In this document: piece after piece, positions 12,333-23,033 of the stretch | How positions within the stretch are numbered: position 1 is the first letter of the stretch | Layout: the number at the start of each line of letters is the position of its first letter | Assembly: GCA_021613535.1 (NCBI GenBank) | Contig: CP075494.1 | Span: 4,216,001 to 4,280,000, forward strand | Source of the DNA: Adineta vaga | Lineage: Eukaryota > Rotifera | DNA length: 64,000 nt | Direction: 5' to 3' | Translations under genes and position numbers: made by a program | Notes under the pieces: model-generated | The model's input: only the letters and a program-made list of their open reading frames with translations | Told to the model about the DNA's origin: nothing | Database searches by the model: none

Positions 12333-12547
12333 TTAAAGAAAACAATACGCCGAAAAAACTCATGATTTTCAATTGAAATACATTTTCATTCCGAAAATAA
12401 ATTTGGAATAAACTAATATTTTGTTGTTAAAATCAACAAGTCGTTCGACACGTGCGTCGTGTTTGCTTTCTTTCCTTTTCTTCCTTGGTAAGTTGGAAAA
12501 AAATAACGTTTTCACGACTAAAGTCAAATACATACGGCTATTCGAAC

Positions 12548-14361
12548 ATGTCTACTATCGAGAATCCATCGTTACTAACCTTGCCAGTCGAACTTATATT
12601 TTATATATTTCGTTATCTTGATGCGCCAACAATTGTTCGTTCAGTTCGAAGAGTTTGTAAACAATTCTATACAATTGTTCCCACTTATGATCGATTTCAA
12701 TTGAATTTTAAATCAATTCTGAAATCAGATTTTCATTTACTTTGTAATTTAGTAGAATCAAGGAATGTTGAAGTATTAACACTTTCGGATGATGATGAAA
12801 CACCAGGACAAATTGAATATTTTATTTCTACTTTTTGTATTGATCAATTTATTCGGCTTCGTAAATTGACTTTGTATGAAATTGATAATTGTTATTTACA
12901 TATTATCTTGACGAATATTAAAACATCCGAATTAAACTCATTGTCAATTTATTCGAAACGAGATTATTCACAAGATAATACAACTGCCGTTGATCTAGCA
13001 TCCGCTATCGTTTTACCTCGTCTTCTCACATTTCATTTAAATATTCCAAGTTTTGATGTAACTAACATCGCATGGCCTTTTCAATGTACCATAAAACATT
13101 TGGAAATTTGTTGTCATTCATTTGATGGATACTGCAATTTTCTTTATCATTTGCCTAATCTACAAACGTTAGTCGTGGAACAATTGCATGTGAACGATCT
13201 TGAACAGATAAAGGCTAAACTGACTGAATTCGAACCTGTGAATCAGTTGACTTCGTTAACATTGAAATATAGTTTGATTGATATGGCCATACTTGAGTTG
13301 CTCTTATCACTCACACCTTTACTTAAACATCTTGGATTGGTACGAGCAGTAAGTTTACACGCTTTTATATCACATTTATCTGAGTGGGAAAAATTCATTG
13401 GAACAAGAATGCTATTGCTCAAGAAATTTGAATTTTTCCTCATCGATGATCAAAATCATATTCTTCCTGAACTTGATCCTGAATCATATATAGCTTCATT
13501 TCGAACACCATTTTGGACTGAAATGAAAAAATGGTTTATTACATGTGACTGTATAACTGATTCAAATAGTAGTACTATCCTGCTCTATTCATCATCTTTC
13601 TTCGATCCTCAATTCGAATATGTTTGTAAATCGAGAAATATCCGACGATCAACTTCTGTATCCTCAATTTCAAATACGATAGTAATGAATGGAGTGCGTA
13701 AAATGCGTTTGAATATAGTAGAAGTAATGTCTCAAGTGACATCGTCCCAGGTATGTTTAAATCTTATAAAAAAACAGTTATAAGATAAATACAGAAATAA
13801 AAAATTTTCACAAAAACTTATCTCTATTTTATCTAGAATGGTTTTCCAAACAATGTTCTATTTCCCCAACTTGATGAACTGAAATTATGTATCTCTGATA
13901 AATGGCCATTAGGTACTCTTCGATTCCTTACGCATTTGATTAATTTTGAGCATCTTATCAAGTTTTCCTTCGAAATAGATACCGGAATTAACACTTCTGA
14001 ATGTATCACTTTCATCAATGTACTGTTGAAAAGAGCACCTAATATTCGAACAATTGCATTATTATTGTCTTCTCGCTTTTGGTGGTTAAAAGAATATAAT
14101 ATGGACATTTGCTCTGTAGTTCCTGATTATGTCAGACATGTCGTACTTTCGGTATCAACTGTAGATCATATGCATATGGTTCTTCGTCAATTAAAACATC
14201 GACCAACGATTAGATTTGAATACCCGAATCCGATTACGTATGGTGACAATGTGGTTGACACAGTTCTTGCATGGTTTAAACATGAAAATGGATATTATTC
14301 TTATCGATTAGGTAGTTCTTCGATATGCATATGGTTTGATAAAAATTCTAAGACATATTAA
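12548..14361 (+). CDS. F-box protein with leucine-rich-repeat-like C-terminus
   Basis: Exons are 12548-13750 and 13837-14361, with a phase 0 junction (CAG|GTATGT ... ATCTAG|AAT). The protein starts with an F-box at about residues 8-50 (LLTLPVELIFYIFRYL, then VCKQFYTIV). A long region of irregular leucine-rich repeats follows. F-box proteins recruit substrates to SCF ubiquitin ligases through Skp1, and the LRR part would choose the substrate. The chosen start (MSTIENPS) is the Met just before the F-box; the frame is open further upstream without family support. It belongs with the F-box genes at 20366 and 35961, which share the architecture but are not close copies. Confidence 0.8.
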
Positions 14362-15073
14362 CAAGAATAGTTTGATATTCATTTACCTTCTTTTATGTAG
14401 ATATGTTAAGTGTTATAAACAACATTTTTTTCCATTTTATCAGAACAAAATTTTTTCGTTGAATCGTAATAATATGTAAATCTTAATTAGAAACTTACGA
14501 GTTCATATTTGAACTTAGACTCGAGAACAGTTTTTTCAGGGTATGGGTGTGAGAGAGTGTTAATTGAGAAAAGATAAAACGATGTTCACACTATCCCGAT
14601 GGTCTTAATAAGTAAACATGAACTCATCTTGTTTCTGATAACGAAACCTCACTGAAAGCTCGGGCCCATCTAATGCTTATAGCCCAAAAAAAACTTTATT
14701 TATGCTCATTTTTTCCCTTCAAGATAAATTTAAATATATTATAACATAAAAAGACGAAACAGTTTGGAAATACTCAAAAACCTTCTTATATGACAAAAGT
14801 CTATTTAGAGAATAAAGTTAATATGTAATTCTTTAGTAATTTATTTTTTGTCATTAAAACAAGAAGTGCTAATGGTTTTACCGTAAAACTTTCTCCTATG
14901 TGCATTACTTGTTAATCATTCTATTCAATATATGTGAGCAATAAATAAAGAAAAGGAAGAAAGAAATGCTATAAGCATATTTGATTAAAAAAAAAGAAGT
15001 TTTTCATAGATATTAAATTACAGAGATAAATTCATTTCTATCAAAATTTCATTTGAAGATAGTTGTTTGAATT
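14362..15073. other. Intergenic stretch with one G-rich hairpin
   Basis: No coding segment seen. A GGGTATGGGTGTGAG hairpin arm starts at 14539 (annotated separately). The right end should hold the promoter of the 7TM receptor. Confidence 0.45.
14539..14597. repeat. GGGTGTG-type intergenic hairpin, copy A
   Basis: The left arm GGGTATGGGTGTGAG is partly complementary to a right arm ending TTCACACTATCCC, with about 35 bases between. It is one of the less perfect members of the dispersed family described at 35497, 40083, 41222, 43221, 50045 and 59180. Confidence 0.4.
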
Positions 15074-15970
15074 ATGAGTGACATTATTGAACGAATCGAT
15101 CAAACAACTATTTATACTCAACCAGTATTCTTTTTTCTAATTTTATTTGCAAATACTCTCAACATATATATACTTTGCTCTCATACTCTTCGTTCATCTC
15201 CGTGCACATATTATTTCATTGTGTATTCGATTAATGCTATAACTCATGCATGCTTTTTATGTCCATTACAAATTCTACGTCGTTATTCTATAATATGGAA
15301 ATATACTTCAATTGGTTGCAAATTACAAGATTTTATATTATTTACTCTTACATTACAAGCTGGCATGATGCTTGTCTTAGCTTCATTTGATCGATTTTGT
15401 TGCAGTTCATCATCAGTACGTTTTCGTTCAATGAGTAGTTTACGAACAGTAAAATTAACGATAGGTTGTTGTGTTTTACTTATTGTTTTGTACATGTTAC
15501 CATTAATAATAATATATCATTATGATTCAACCATGAATGTATGCTCTGTCAATTTAAATTCAGTAACAAGTTTTTATATTTTTAGTCAAATAGTTTTCTA
15601 TTATATATGCATACCTTTATTTTTGATTATATTTGGTATGTTAACAATTATCAATATTCGGCAACAATCGAAACGTGTTGTTCCTATAGCAATAGTAACG
15701 CATAGACGTCGAACAGAAGGACAATTAGTTCGAATGCTACTTCTTCAAATTCTGATTTATCTTATTTTTTCATTGCCATATGGAATCACTTATACAATGA
15801 CTGCATTTGCACCCTCTACACGTACACTCATTGTTTTAGCTATTCGACAAGCTGCTGTAACATGGTTACAACCGAATTATTTTCTATCTTTCTTTCTTTA
15901 TACGGCTTCAGCTAGCATATATCGACAGCAACTCATTCAAATATTAAGACGAATAAAGTATTGTGCATGA
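15074..15970 (+). CDS. Rhodopsin-like 7TM receptor
   Basis: Single-exon 298-residue protein with seven hydrophobic segments and a short N-terminus and C-tail. A DRF triplet after TM3 (ASFDRFCC) stands where class A receptors have DRY. One Cys before TM3 and one in the second extracellular loop could form the usual disulphide. TM6 has LPYG and TM7 a WLQPNYF element instead of NPxxY. Bdelloid genomes carry many such divergent short receptors. Ligand is unknown; peptide or chemosensory ligands are possible. It lies on the same strand as the upstream F-box gene with its own 700-bp upstream space. Confidence 0.8.
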   Translation: MSDIIERIDQTTIYTQPVFFFLILFANTLNIYILCSHTLRSSPCTYYFIVYSINAITHACFLCPLQILRRYSIIWKYTSIGCKLQDFILFTLTLQAGMMLVLASFDRFCCSSSSVRFRSMSSLRTVKLTIGCCVLLIVLYMLPLIIIYHYDSTMNVCSVNLNSVTSFYIFSQIVFYYICIPLFLIIFGMLTIINIRQQSKRVVPIAIVTHRRRTEGQLVRMLLLQILIYLIFSLPYGITYTMTAFAPSTRTLIVLAIRQAAVTWLQPNYFLSFFLYTASASIYRQQLIQILRRIKYCA

Positions 15971-16288
15971 ACAATCTTGAAGGTGACAGTATGAGTTAAA
16001 ATATGCATATTATATTTTATATAATGAATATTTTTATTCTTTGACATTTCTATATAGTCCAATTATTTATTGTTGCTCAGGGTTATTAAAATTCTTGCCT
16101 TAATCAAGCGAAAATACAAGGGGAAAAGAGGTTAATGATGTAACCTGTAAATATTTTGAAAGCACTGACGATAATTATGGACGATGAAGATTGTGTGCTT
16201 TGTAATTTGGAAAGATATGGCTACGAGTTCGATTACGTTTGTGTCTAAAGATGAAAAACAAAACAAAGTCAGAGACTAATCGAAAGTT
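15971..16288. other. Intergenic stretch between convergent genes
   Basis: No coding segment seen. It should contain the 3' ends of the 7TM receptor (plus strand) and the bacterial-type secreted protein (minus strand). Confidence 0.4.
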
Positions 16289-16855
16289 CTATTTTTCAAA
16301 TACTGTTTCATACTTAAAGCGCATATGATCATAGGTTGGTTGTATTAAACTTAATTCTTCCAATGTAAAATCATATAAACCCATCCATTTCGAAAGATTG
16401 TCATTCTTAATTTGATTAACATAGGAATATTCATTGTGAAGATTTATTTCATTGGGTAGCTGTTCAAAGCCAGGTGATTTAAGAATGAGATAACCAACTG
16501 CACAATGAACGTTTCGATGATCAACGAAACGTGGACTTCTATTTTCATCAATATTGAAACTTGTATTGTGTTCAGGAAATTCACCTTGTTTCCAATAAGT
16601 ATTTAAATGATCTAATATCTTGAGTTTCATTGAATTATTATTATTCATTTCAGTTTGACGACGAATGAATGATTCAACATATTCCAAATGTGTTTGTATA
16701 CGTAAAATATCAGATGTTGTTTCTAAAGGAAAAGAGCCATGTTTTTCGATGAAACTAAGATCACCAATAACTTTATTAACAGAGAATAAATCAGCTGTTG
16801 AAATCGGTGACGTCGTTAAAGAAACTAATATGTAACCGACAAATATGAGTATCAT
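16289..16855 (-). CDS. Secreted protein of bacterial-type uncharacterised family
   Basis: The likely start is the Met opening the hydrophobic signal (MILIFVGYILVSL), giving about 188 residues; the frame is open 28 codons further up. After the signal peptide comes an all-helical domain with a conserved-looking order: RIQTHLEYVESFIRR, LDHLNTYW, GEFPEHN, RSPRFVDHRNVHCAVGYLI, KWMGLYDFT, EELSLIQPTYD. From memory this CAVGYL...LxxEELxxIQPxY pattern belongs to a hypothetical family of bacterial, especially Bacteroidetes-like, secreted proteins. Activity is unknown. The gene is single-exon, which fits an acquired gene but does not prove it. Confidence 0.65.
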   Translation of the reverse strand: MILIFVGYILVSLTTSPISTADLFSVNKVIGDLSFIEKHGSFPLETTSDILRIQTHLEYVESFIRRQTEMNNNNSMKLKILDHLNTYWKQGEFPEHNTSFNIDENRSPRFVDHRNVHCAVGYLILKSPGFEQLPNEINLHNEYSYVNQIKNDNLSKWMGLYDFTLEELSLIQPTYDHMRFKYETVFEK

Positions 16856-17496
16856 GTTGCAATTCTTTGCGATAAATTTGTACTTTAGAAAATACCGAAC
16901 AGAACGAATATATAAAGAAAGAGAAGCATACAGTGACAAGACAAAAATAAATATTATATTGAAAAGAAAATTCCCGTATCATCAATCATATCCTTTTTAT
17001 ACGGAATAAATATCTTCTTTATGTAGATAATGATAATTCGATAATTAGTTTTTGCGCGGTTGCTAGCAAATATTGAGTCAAAATGATTCATATTAGCAAT
17101 GAAAAAAGGACTTTGTTATTGTAGGGAAGTGCATACAAAAATTAGATCGAAAATAGATTGCATCTCAACAGAAATATTGCCAATGATCTCGATAAAAGGA
17201 AAATGAGCGAAATAGTCTATCAATATCTTATTAAGATCCATCCACGTTCTCACACTCTCAAATACGAACAACGCAATCAGCCGTTGTGTTGTATTCGTCA
17301 TGAAAACCTTTACGAAAATTTTCAATACCTCCACTATTCTTGTTTGCTTGATTGTATTAAACAACAATACTGTATTTTTCGCTATTCTTTCCTCGTGTTT
17401 GCACACAGTCGTCGATCAGCATAGACGAATTCTTTTTATGCATACATATTTAAAAAGTAACTATTTTCATTTCATATTATTATAGCCAGTAACGTT
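16856..17496. other. Intergenic stretch between divergent genes
   Basis: Divergent promoters are expected here. Open frames on both strands (for example around 17116-17485) have no recognisable motif and overlap one another, so I do not call them. Confidence 0.4.
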
Positions 17497-20283
17497 ATGA
17501 AAGAAAAGAATTCTAAAACACGCATCGACGACACTCAGAAGACGAACATCATAAAGAAGGCTTACTCCAGTTCCAATCATCGACGGTTTATACAGAACTA
17601 TGTTTTAATCTGGTTACATGATAGTGTATCATCATCGTCTTCCAATCTTCAAAATGAGACGGAGCAACTACGCAGAATTGTAAATGACATCTATTTCTTT
17701 ACAGATTTGGATGAATGTGTGGCTTTCATAGGAGACATCCGATTAGAAAAGGTATATGTTATTACATCTAATTCAATGGGACAAAAGTTAATGCCCTTAA
17801 TTCATTGGATGATGCAACTCGGTGCTATCTATATTTTATGCGATAAGTATCTTCAAGATCAAAAATGGATAGAGACATGGTCAAAAATCGAAGGTATTTA
17901 TAATCAAATCGAATCCATATGCAAAGTACTTCAGGTAGCTGTTCAGCGATGTGATCGCGATTACGTGTCTTTTAGTTTCGTTTCGCCGAACAAAGCTGAT
18001 GATTCGAATTTGAATCTCGATCAGCTAGAATCTTCCTTTATGTATACTCAATTGTTTAAGCATACTATACTGAGTATGGAACATAACGAAAAAGAAGTTC
18101 AACAAATGGTTGACTATTTCCAAAAAATATATTCTACAGATCGGCCGCATTTACAAATGCTTGAAGAATTTCGTCAAACGTATTGTTCGAATAAAACGAT
18201 TTGGTGGTATACACGTACCGATTTCATTTATCCAACACTGAATCGTGCTCTTCGATCGCTAGAGGCAGATATGATTGTCAACATGGCTTTCTTTATTCAT
18301 GATTTACATCAACAACTTGCTCAATTACATGCCGCGCAGATTAGAGACTATGATGGTAAACCTTTTGTTGTTTACCGAGGGCAAGGTTTGACTGTTGCAG
18401 ATTTTGAGACATTGAAAAATAATCAAGGAGGATTAATGTCTTTCAATGAGAGTTATTATGGAGACGAAGATGAAGTACTTTTTACTATGCACGCTGTATT
18501 TCGGATAGATGACATTCGGTGTTTGAACGATATGAACTCACTTTTTGAAGTGCATATGAATCTTACAATGGATGATGATACACAATTACGCGCTATAACC
18601 GAACGATATATTGAACAACTCCAATATTCTAATGGATGGCATCGTGTGGGTAGAGTAATTCTTTTGGTAGGGAATGTAGAAAAGGCAGAGGAACTGTATA
18701 ATGCTCTACTTTCGCAGTCATCCGATGAAAAAGACGAAGCTTCATATAATTATCAATTGGGATATATTAAAAGTGTAAAAGGAAATTATGATGAGGCGTT
18801 TGACTTTTACGAAAAATCATTGCGATTTTGGGAAAAAACTTCTTCTGAAAATTGTCCTGACTTGACGATTTGTTACACTAGTATTGGTTCGGTGTACGAT
18901 GACATAGGTGAATACACAAAAGCACTGTTTTTCTACGAAAAAGCATTAGAAATATGTCAGACATACCTACCTGAAAACCATCCGCGTATGGCCACTTCTT
19001 ATAACAATATCGGTTCTGTGTATTATAACATGGGCAATCATTCGGAAGCACTTGCCTTTTACGAAAGAGCATTAAAGATCAAAGAGATAACTCTTCCCCC
19101 AAATCATCCCAGTTTAGTCGGTCTGTATAGCAGCATTGGTTGTATCTATCAAAATATGCGAAATTATGCAGAAGCTCTGTCTTTCTGTAAAAGAGCATTA
19201 GAGATTGGACAAATAGTTCTTCCTCCGAATCATCCTGATTTAGCCATTTCTCATAACAATCTTGGCTGCATATATCAAGAAATCGAGGAGAATCAAAAAG
19301 CGATATATTTTTTTCAAAAAGCATTAGATATCTGGCAAAAAACTCTGCCAGAAAGTCATTCATCATTAGCTACTTTCTACAACAATATGGGTACGGTGTA
19401 TACTACATTAGAAGAATATTCGGAAGCATTGTTTTTCTATGAAAAGGCATTGAACATTGATCAAATACGTCTACCGGAAAACCATCATAATATGGCTACT
19501 AACTATAATAACATTGGTAAAGTCTATGAAAGCATGAAAGATTATTCCAAAGCACTTTTATTCTATAATAAGGCACTAGACATTTGGCAAAAAGTTCATC
19601 CTGAAAATAATGTTGTTCTTGCGACTTCTTACAACAACATAGCCGGAATGTATCATAGTATGAAAGCATACTCAAAAGCAATGTCTCTCTATGAGAAGGC
19701 ACTAAAGATGCGACAGATATATTCACCTGAAAATCATACTGACTTGGCCGTTTCGTACAATAACATTGCTTTATTGTACAACGATATGGGTGAATATCCG
19801 AAGGCACTCTTCTTCAACTTAAAAGCGTTGGAAATGTGGCAAAAGACTTCTTTCGAAAATCATTCATCATTCGCAATTGTTTACCACAATACTGCTTCGG
19901 CATATACAAACATGGGAGAGCATTCGATTGCATTGCCTCTATACGAAAAAGCACTGGATATCTATCAGAAAACTCTTCCTGCAAATTCTCTATCTTTAGC
20001 TAATGTCAATAGAGATATCGGCATGGCATATTCAAATATGAAACAGCACATAAATGCGTTACCGTTCTATGAAAAAGCACTGGATATTCATAAAAATAAT
20101 CATCCTATGAATTATTCCGCTTTGGCAGATATCTACACTCGAATGGCTGCAGGATATCAAGCACTGGGAGAGGATTCCAAGACAATGCCCTTTATTATGA
20201 AATCATTCCACATGCTTTTTAAACATTATTTCTTTCAAACTATTCATATTAGTATGATATTTTTGAAAATCACACAGTTTTAG
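17497..20283 (+). CDS. ADP-ribosyltransferase-like protein with 12 TPR repeats; ART core truncated
   Basis: This 928-residue single-exon protein has the bdelloid ART-TPR layout. Residues about 30-260 form an N-terminal module (VLIWLHDSV, FFTDLDECVAF), an ART domain follows, and kinesin-light-chain-style TPRs fill about 430-915. The first ART motif is intact (VYRGQGL, Arg294). After GGLMSFN near residue 317 the sequence jumps straight to YYGDEDEVLF, the ExE region. The intervening stretch with the SxS strand of the NAD pocket, normally about 40-50 residues, is missing, with no intron signal at the junction. Catalysis is therefore doubtful. The TPRs follow a 42-residue (126-bp) period with YNNIGxVY and ALxFYEKAL cores. 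A role as a scaffold or decoy is possible. Confidence 0.85.
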   Translation: MKEKNSKTRIDDTQKTNIIKKAYSSSNHRRFIQNYVLIWLHDSVSSSSSNLQNETEQLRRIVNDIYFFTDLDECVAFIGDIRLEKVYVITSNSMGQKLMPLIHWMMQLGAIYILCDKYLQDQKWIETWSKIEGIYNQIESICKVLQVAVQRCDRDYVSFSFVSPNKADDSNLNLDQLESSFMYTQLFKHTILSMEHNEKEVQQMVDYFQKIYSTDRPHLQMLEEFRQTYCSNKTIWWYTRTDFIYPTLNRALRSLEADMIVNMAFFIHDLHQQLAQLHAAQIRDYDGKPFVVYRGQGLTVADFETLKNNQGGLMSFNESYYGDEDEVLFTMHAVFRIDDIRCLNDMNSLFEVHMNLTMDDDTQLRAITERYIEQLQYSNGWHRVGRVILLVGNVEKAEELYNALLSQSSDEKDEASYNYQLGYIKSVKGNYDEAFDFYEKSLRFWEKTSSENCPDLTICYTSIGSVYDDIGEYTKALFFYEKALEICQTYLPENHPRMATSYNNIGSVYYNMGNHSEALAFYERALKIKEITLPPNHPSLVGLYSSIGCIYQNMRNYAEALSFCKRALEIGQIVLPPNHPDLAISHNNLGCIYQEIEENQKAIYFFQKALDIWQKTLPESHSSLATFYNNMGTVYTTLEEYSEALFFYEKALNIDQIRLPENHHNMATNYNNIGKVYESMKDYSKALLFYNKALDIWQKVHPENNVVLATSYNNIAGMYHSMKAYSKAMSLYEKALKMRQIYSPENHTDLAVSYNNIALLYNDMGEYPKALFFNLKALEMWQKTSFENHSSFAIVYHNTASAYTNMGEHSIALPLYEKALDIYQKTLPANSLSLANVNRDIGMAYSNMKQHINALPFYEKALDIHKNNHPMNYSALADIYTRMAAGYQALGEDSKTMPFIMKSFHMLFKHYFFQTIHISMIFLKITQF
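18740..20230 (+). repeat. Tandem TPR-coding repeat, 126-bp period
   Basis: Twelve consecutive 42-residue tetratricopeptide units lie within the ART-TPR gene. The exact 126-bp spacing is seen, for instance, between the codons opening repeats 2 and 3 (18868 and 18994). The first and last units are the most diverged. Units differ enough that recent array expansion is not indicated. Confidence 0.85.
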
Positions 20284-20365
20284 GAACTAGTGAAAAGATA
20301 TGTAATCAACATGTTTGCCTTTTACATTTACTTTCAATGATTTTATTTGTTCAACTAAAAACAAA

Positions 20366-22081
20366 CTACCACCATAAATAGCATTTTCGTCTTGTATAGT
20401 TAAGAGAATAATCAGCAGGGAGTTTCGATGATAAAATCAACAAGTTCACTTCCTTCGTAAAATCTTCACGATCATTCGAAATACTCAACATACATAAATG
20501 GTGAATTTTGTCATAGGATATTGGCCACAAATATTCTGCTAATAATTTGAAATCTTGTACATAGATATCAATAATGAAATATTTCATTCGAGAAAATAGA
20601 GTAAGCAATATTTTGATTTGATCGAATCTAATTATTCCGTCGATGATCATTTTCATCACTGTATTCGTCTTGGATGCAATTTGAAATGCTTCGTTCTGTT
20701 GAATGGAACGAAAATCGACTCCAGTAAATTGCACCGTTTCAACTTTCAATGTATGAACATTCTGCATATATTGAAAGAGTACAATCAGTTGTTCGAACGG
20801 AAAATGACGACAATTCACAGTTAATTTCGTTAGTTGTTTCATAGGAAGAATGAACTGAAGATTAGTTGCACATGAATCATGTGATATATTAAAATTCTCG
20901 AGAAGAGTAAGTTGATTTGTATTAGGAAAATGACCTGCATATTGTTTCATTGTCTGTGAATCATGTAAATAAATATGATGAGTTGGATCTTCATTGATAT
21001 CATTCCTTGATGACCAGAGGTTTATCGTCTGTTTTTCATAGGAATTTTTCGAAAAGAAAATTGCTACATTACCCGACGAATTAAATTGATACGCAAAGAA
21101 CCATTGATGTTTCATCCAAAATGATGAATTAAATTTATCAATTAAAGCCTGATAATTTGGTCGATTGATTCTTTGGTACATTTCATAATGAACATGTCTG
21201 AAATTGAAGAAACGCAAGCTGGATATGTAAGTTGAAATCAAATTTTCCCATCGATTAGCATCCAAATAATCGATAGTTGTTTTATGCAATCCATCACGAT
21301 CAACTAAAACATTCAAAACTTGTACATGACGAAAATAATCTATTGCAATCAAATGAAAATCATCAAAACTAATAGATTGCATTTTAATGGAAACATTTGT
21401 CAAAGAATTCCAAGATAACGAACTTCTTTTTGTTCGATTACATCGAAATTCACATAAATAATCGATTGTTAAACGTTGTAACTGTGGTACATAAGATAAT
21501 AAATCATCGAATTGATCAAGATAAACTCTTTGCTTCATCACAAGATGTTCAATGGAACTCGATTCGTGTGCATTTGCAGTTGGCGATATTTTACATTCGT
21601 TCAATGATATTTCACAATATTTCAATGTAGGAAGGTGAAAGATTTTCCCATAAATATCATTTACATTTTGAACATTATCTGCCAATGTAATTGTCAACGA
21701 AGATAAAGCTGATAAACAAGATAAATGATCGACAATTCGTGTAATACAATAACTATCAATATTGTTTAGAGTAAGTGTTTGAAGTTGAGTGAAATTTATC
21801 ATTATCGGACATAGTGATAAACATATTTCAGAAGCAAATGCATTAGATAAGCGAAGTGATTTGATTCGAAAAGCATGTGGAATAATGATATGATTGAAAT
21901 AGCGATTAAAGATGGATTTTGATACGAACGAAATATCGATTGTAATCAAAAGATTTGAATGAATAAACAGATTTCGAAATCGTTGATTGAGATCATAAAA
22001 TGAATGAAATGCTTCATATGAATGTAAAAGGTCGAATATTTCATAAAGAATTTCATTGGAAAGATCTTCGAAAGTAGTCAT
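20366..22081 (-). CDS. F-box protein with LRR-like C-terminus
   Basis: Single-exon protein of about 571 residues when started at MTTFEDLSNEIL, the Met immediately before the F-box; an upstream in-frame Met exists at 22105. The F-box occupies about residues 3-45 (LSNEILYEIFDLLHSYEAF, LNQRFRNLF). The rest is made of irregular leucine-rich strands (LTLNNI, LKYCEISLNECKI, LTKLTVNC) typical of bdelloid F-box/LRR proteins. It presumably acts as a substrate adaptor of an SCF ubiquitin ligase. It is convergent with the ART-TPR gene, only about 80 bp from its stop codon. Confidence 0.8.
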   Translation of the reverse strand: MTTFEDLSNEILYEIFDLLHSYEAFHSFYDLNQRFRNLFIHSNLLITIDISFVSKSIFNRYFNHIIIPHAFRIKSLRLSNAFASEICLSLCPIMINFTQLQTLTLNNIDSYCITRIVDHLSCLSALSSLTITLADNVQNVNDIYGKIFHLPTLKYCEISLNECKISPTANAHESSSIEHLVMKQRVYLDQFDDLLSYVPQLQRLTIDYLCEFRCNRTKRSSLSWNSLTNVSIKMQSISFDDFHLIAIDYFRHVQVLNVLVDRDGLHKTTIDYLDANRWENLISTYISSLRFFNFRHVHYEMYQRINRPNYQALIDKFNSSFWMKHQWFFAYQFNSSGNVAIFFSKNSYEKQTINLWSSRNDINEDPTHHIYLHDSQTMKQYAGHFPNTNQLTLLENFNISHDSCATNLQFILPMKQLTKLTVNCRHFPFEQLIVLFQYMQNVHTLKVETVQFTGVDFRSIQQNEAFQIASKTNTVMKMIIDGIIRFDQIKILLTLFSRMKYFIIDIYVQDFKLLAEYLWPISYDKIHHLCMLSISNDREDFTKEVNLLILSSKLPADYSLNYTRRKCYLWW

Positions 22082-23033
22082 TACTATAAACAAAAAACAA
22101 TTCACATTAAATGAAACATTTTCAATGTCTTTTTTACTTTCATTTTATAGTTATGATCCATTTCCTCCGTCTATGAAAAATGAGTAAGAGAAAGAGTTGA
22201 AGAATTGTTGTTGATATTTGCGAAAGATATTTTTACAACCATCTGATAAAATCATGGTTTTGTTCTTTACAGTCTTAGACGAGAGAAAAAGAAAAAAACG
22301 AAAGTGTACACACTAAATCTTCTTTTGTGTTTGACGAAAGACGAAAATCATACTCTATGAAATGAATAGTCATGTTTCCTAACATGTCTATTTCGACTAA
22401 AAGCTTTTTTTCTGGATTATTTGATTTCCCATAAAAATTTCAACTTCCCGATCATGCATTTATAGTGAAATGAAATATTTCGAAATTCTTATTCATAATC
22501 TTCCATATCGATTCAATCTAAGTTGATTTGATAATAATTCAAATCTTAATAATTCATACTGAATTAATCTTATTTTTATATCCATTAAATCTCTCAAATT
22601 TGAATACATTAAATGCATGTTGTAATCAAATTGAAAAAAATTGGATGAATCTATTTTTAAAAAAGTAACGTGACTGCAATTCATTGGTTTAATTTATGAT
22701 CATATTGAATCGATTCATCCAATGGCTTTCAATGGAACAACTCTTAATTTTCTTTAGAAATGACATATGTTGAACATTTTACACGTATAAATCGAACACT
22801 ATCATTTCTTAACAGTGTCTCATCGTCACTTATCGCTTTATGTTTAGCTACGATTACAAGTAAAAGATCTATAAACACAAAATACTTTTAGCAACAATAA
22901 TCCTTTAAATTTGTTTTTCATACGAAGTTGCTGACAACGTAGGAAACTATCATCGGCTTTTCTGTGTGTAAATTTGTTCAAGTTTACGATTTATTATTCT
23001 CGTTTTTTTAGAGAAGAAAATAAATAAAATATA
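22082..23033. other. Intergenic stretch
   Basis: No supported gene. A minus-strand open frame at 22493-22684 has no recognisable features. The left part should be the promoter of the minus-strand F-box gene, and the right part the 3' flank of the next gene. Confidence 0.4.
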
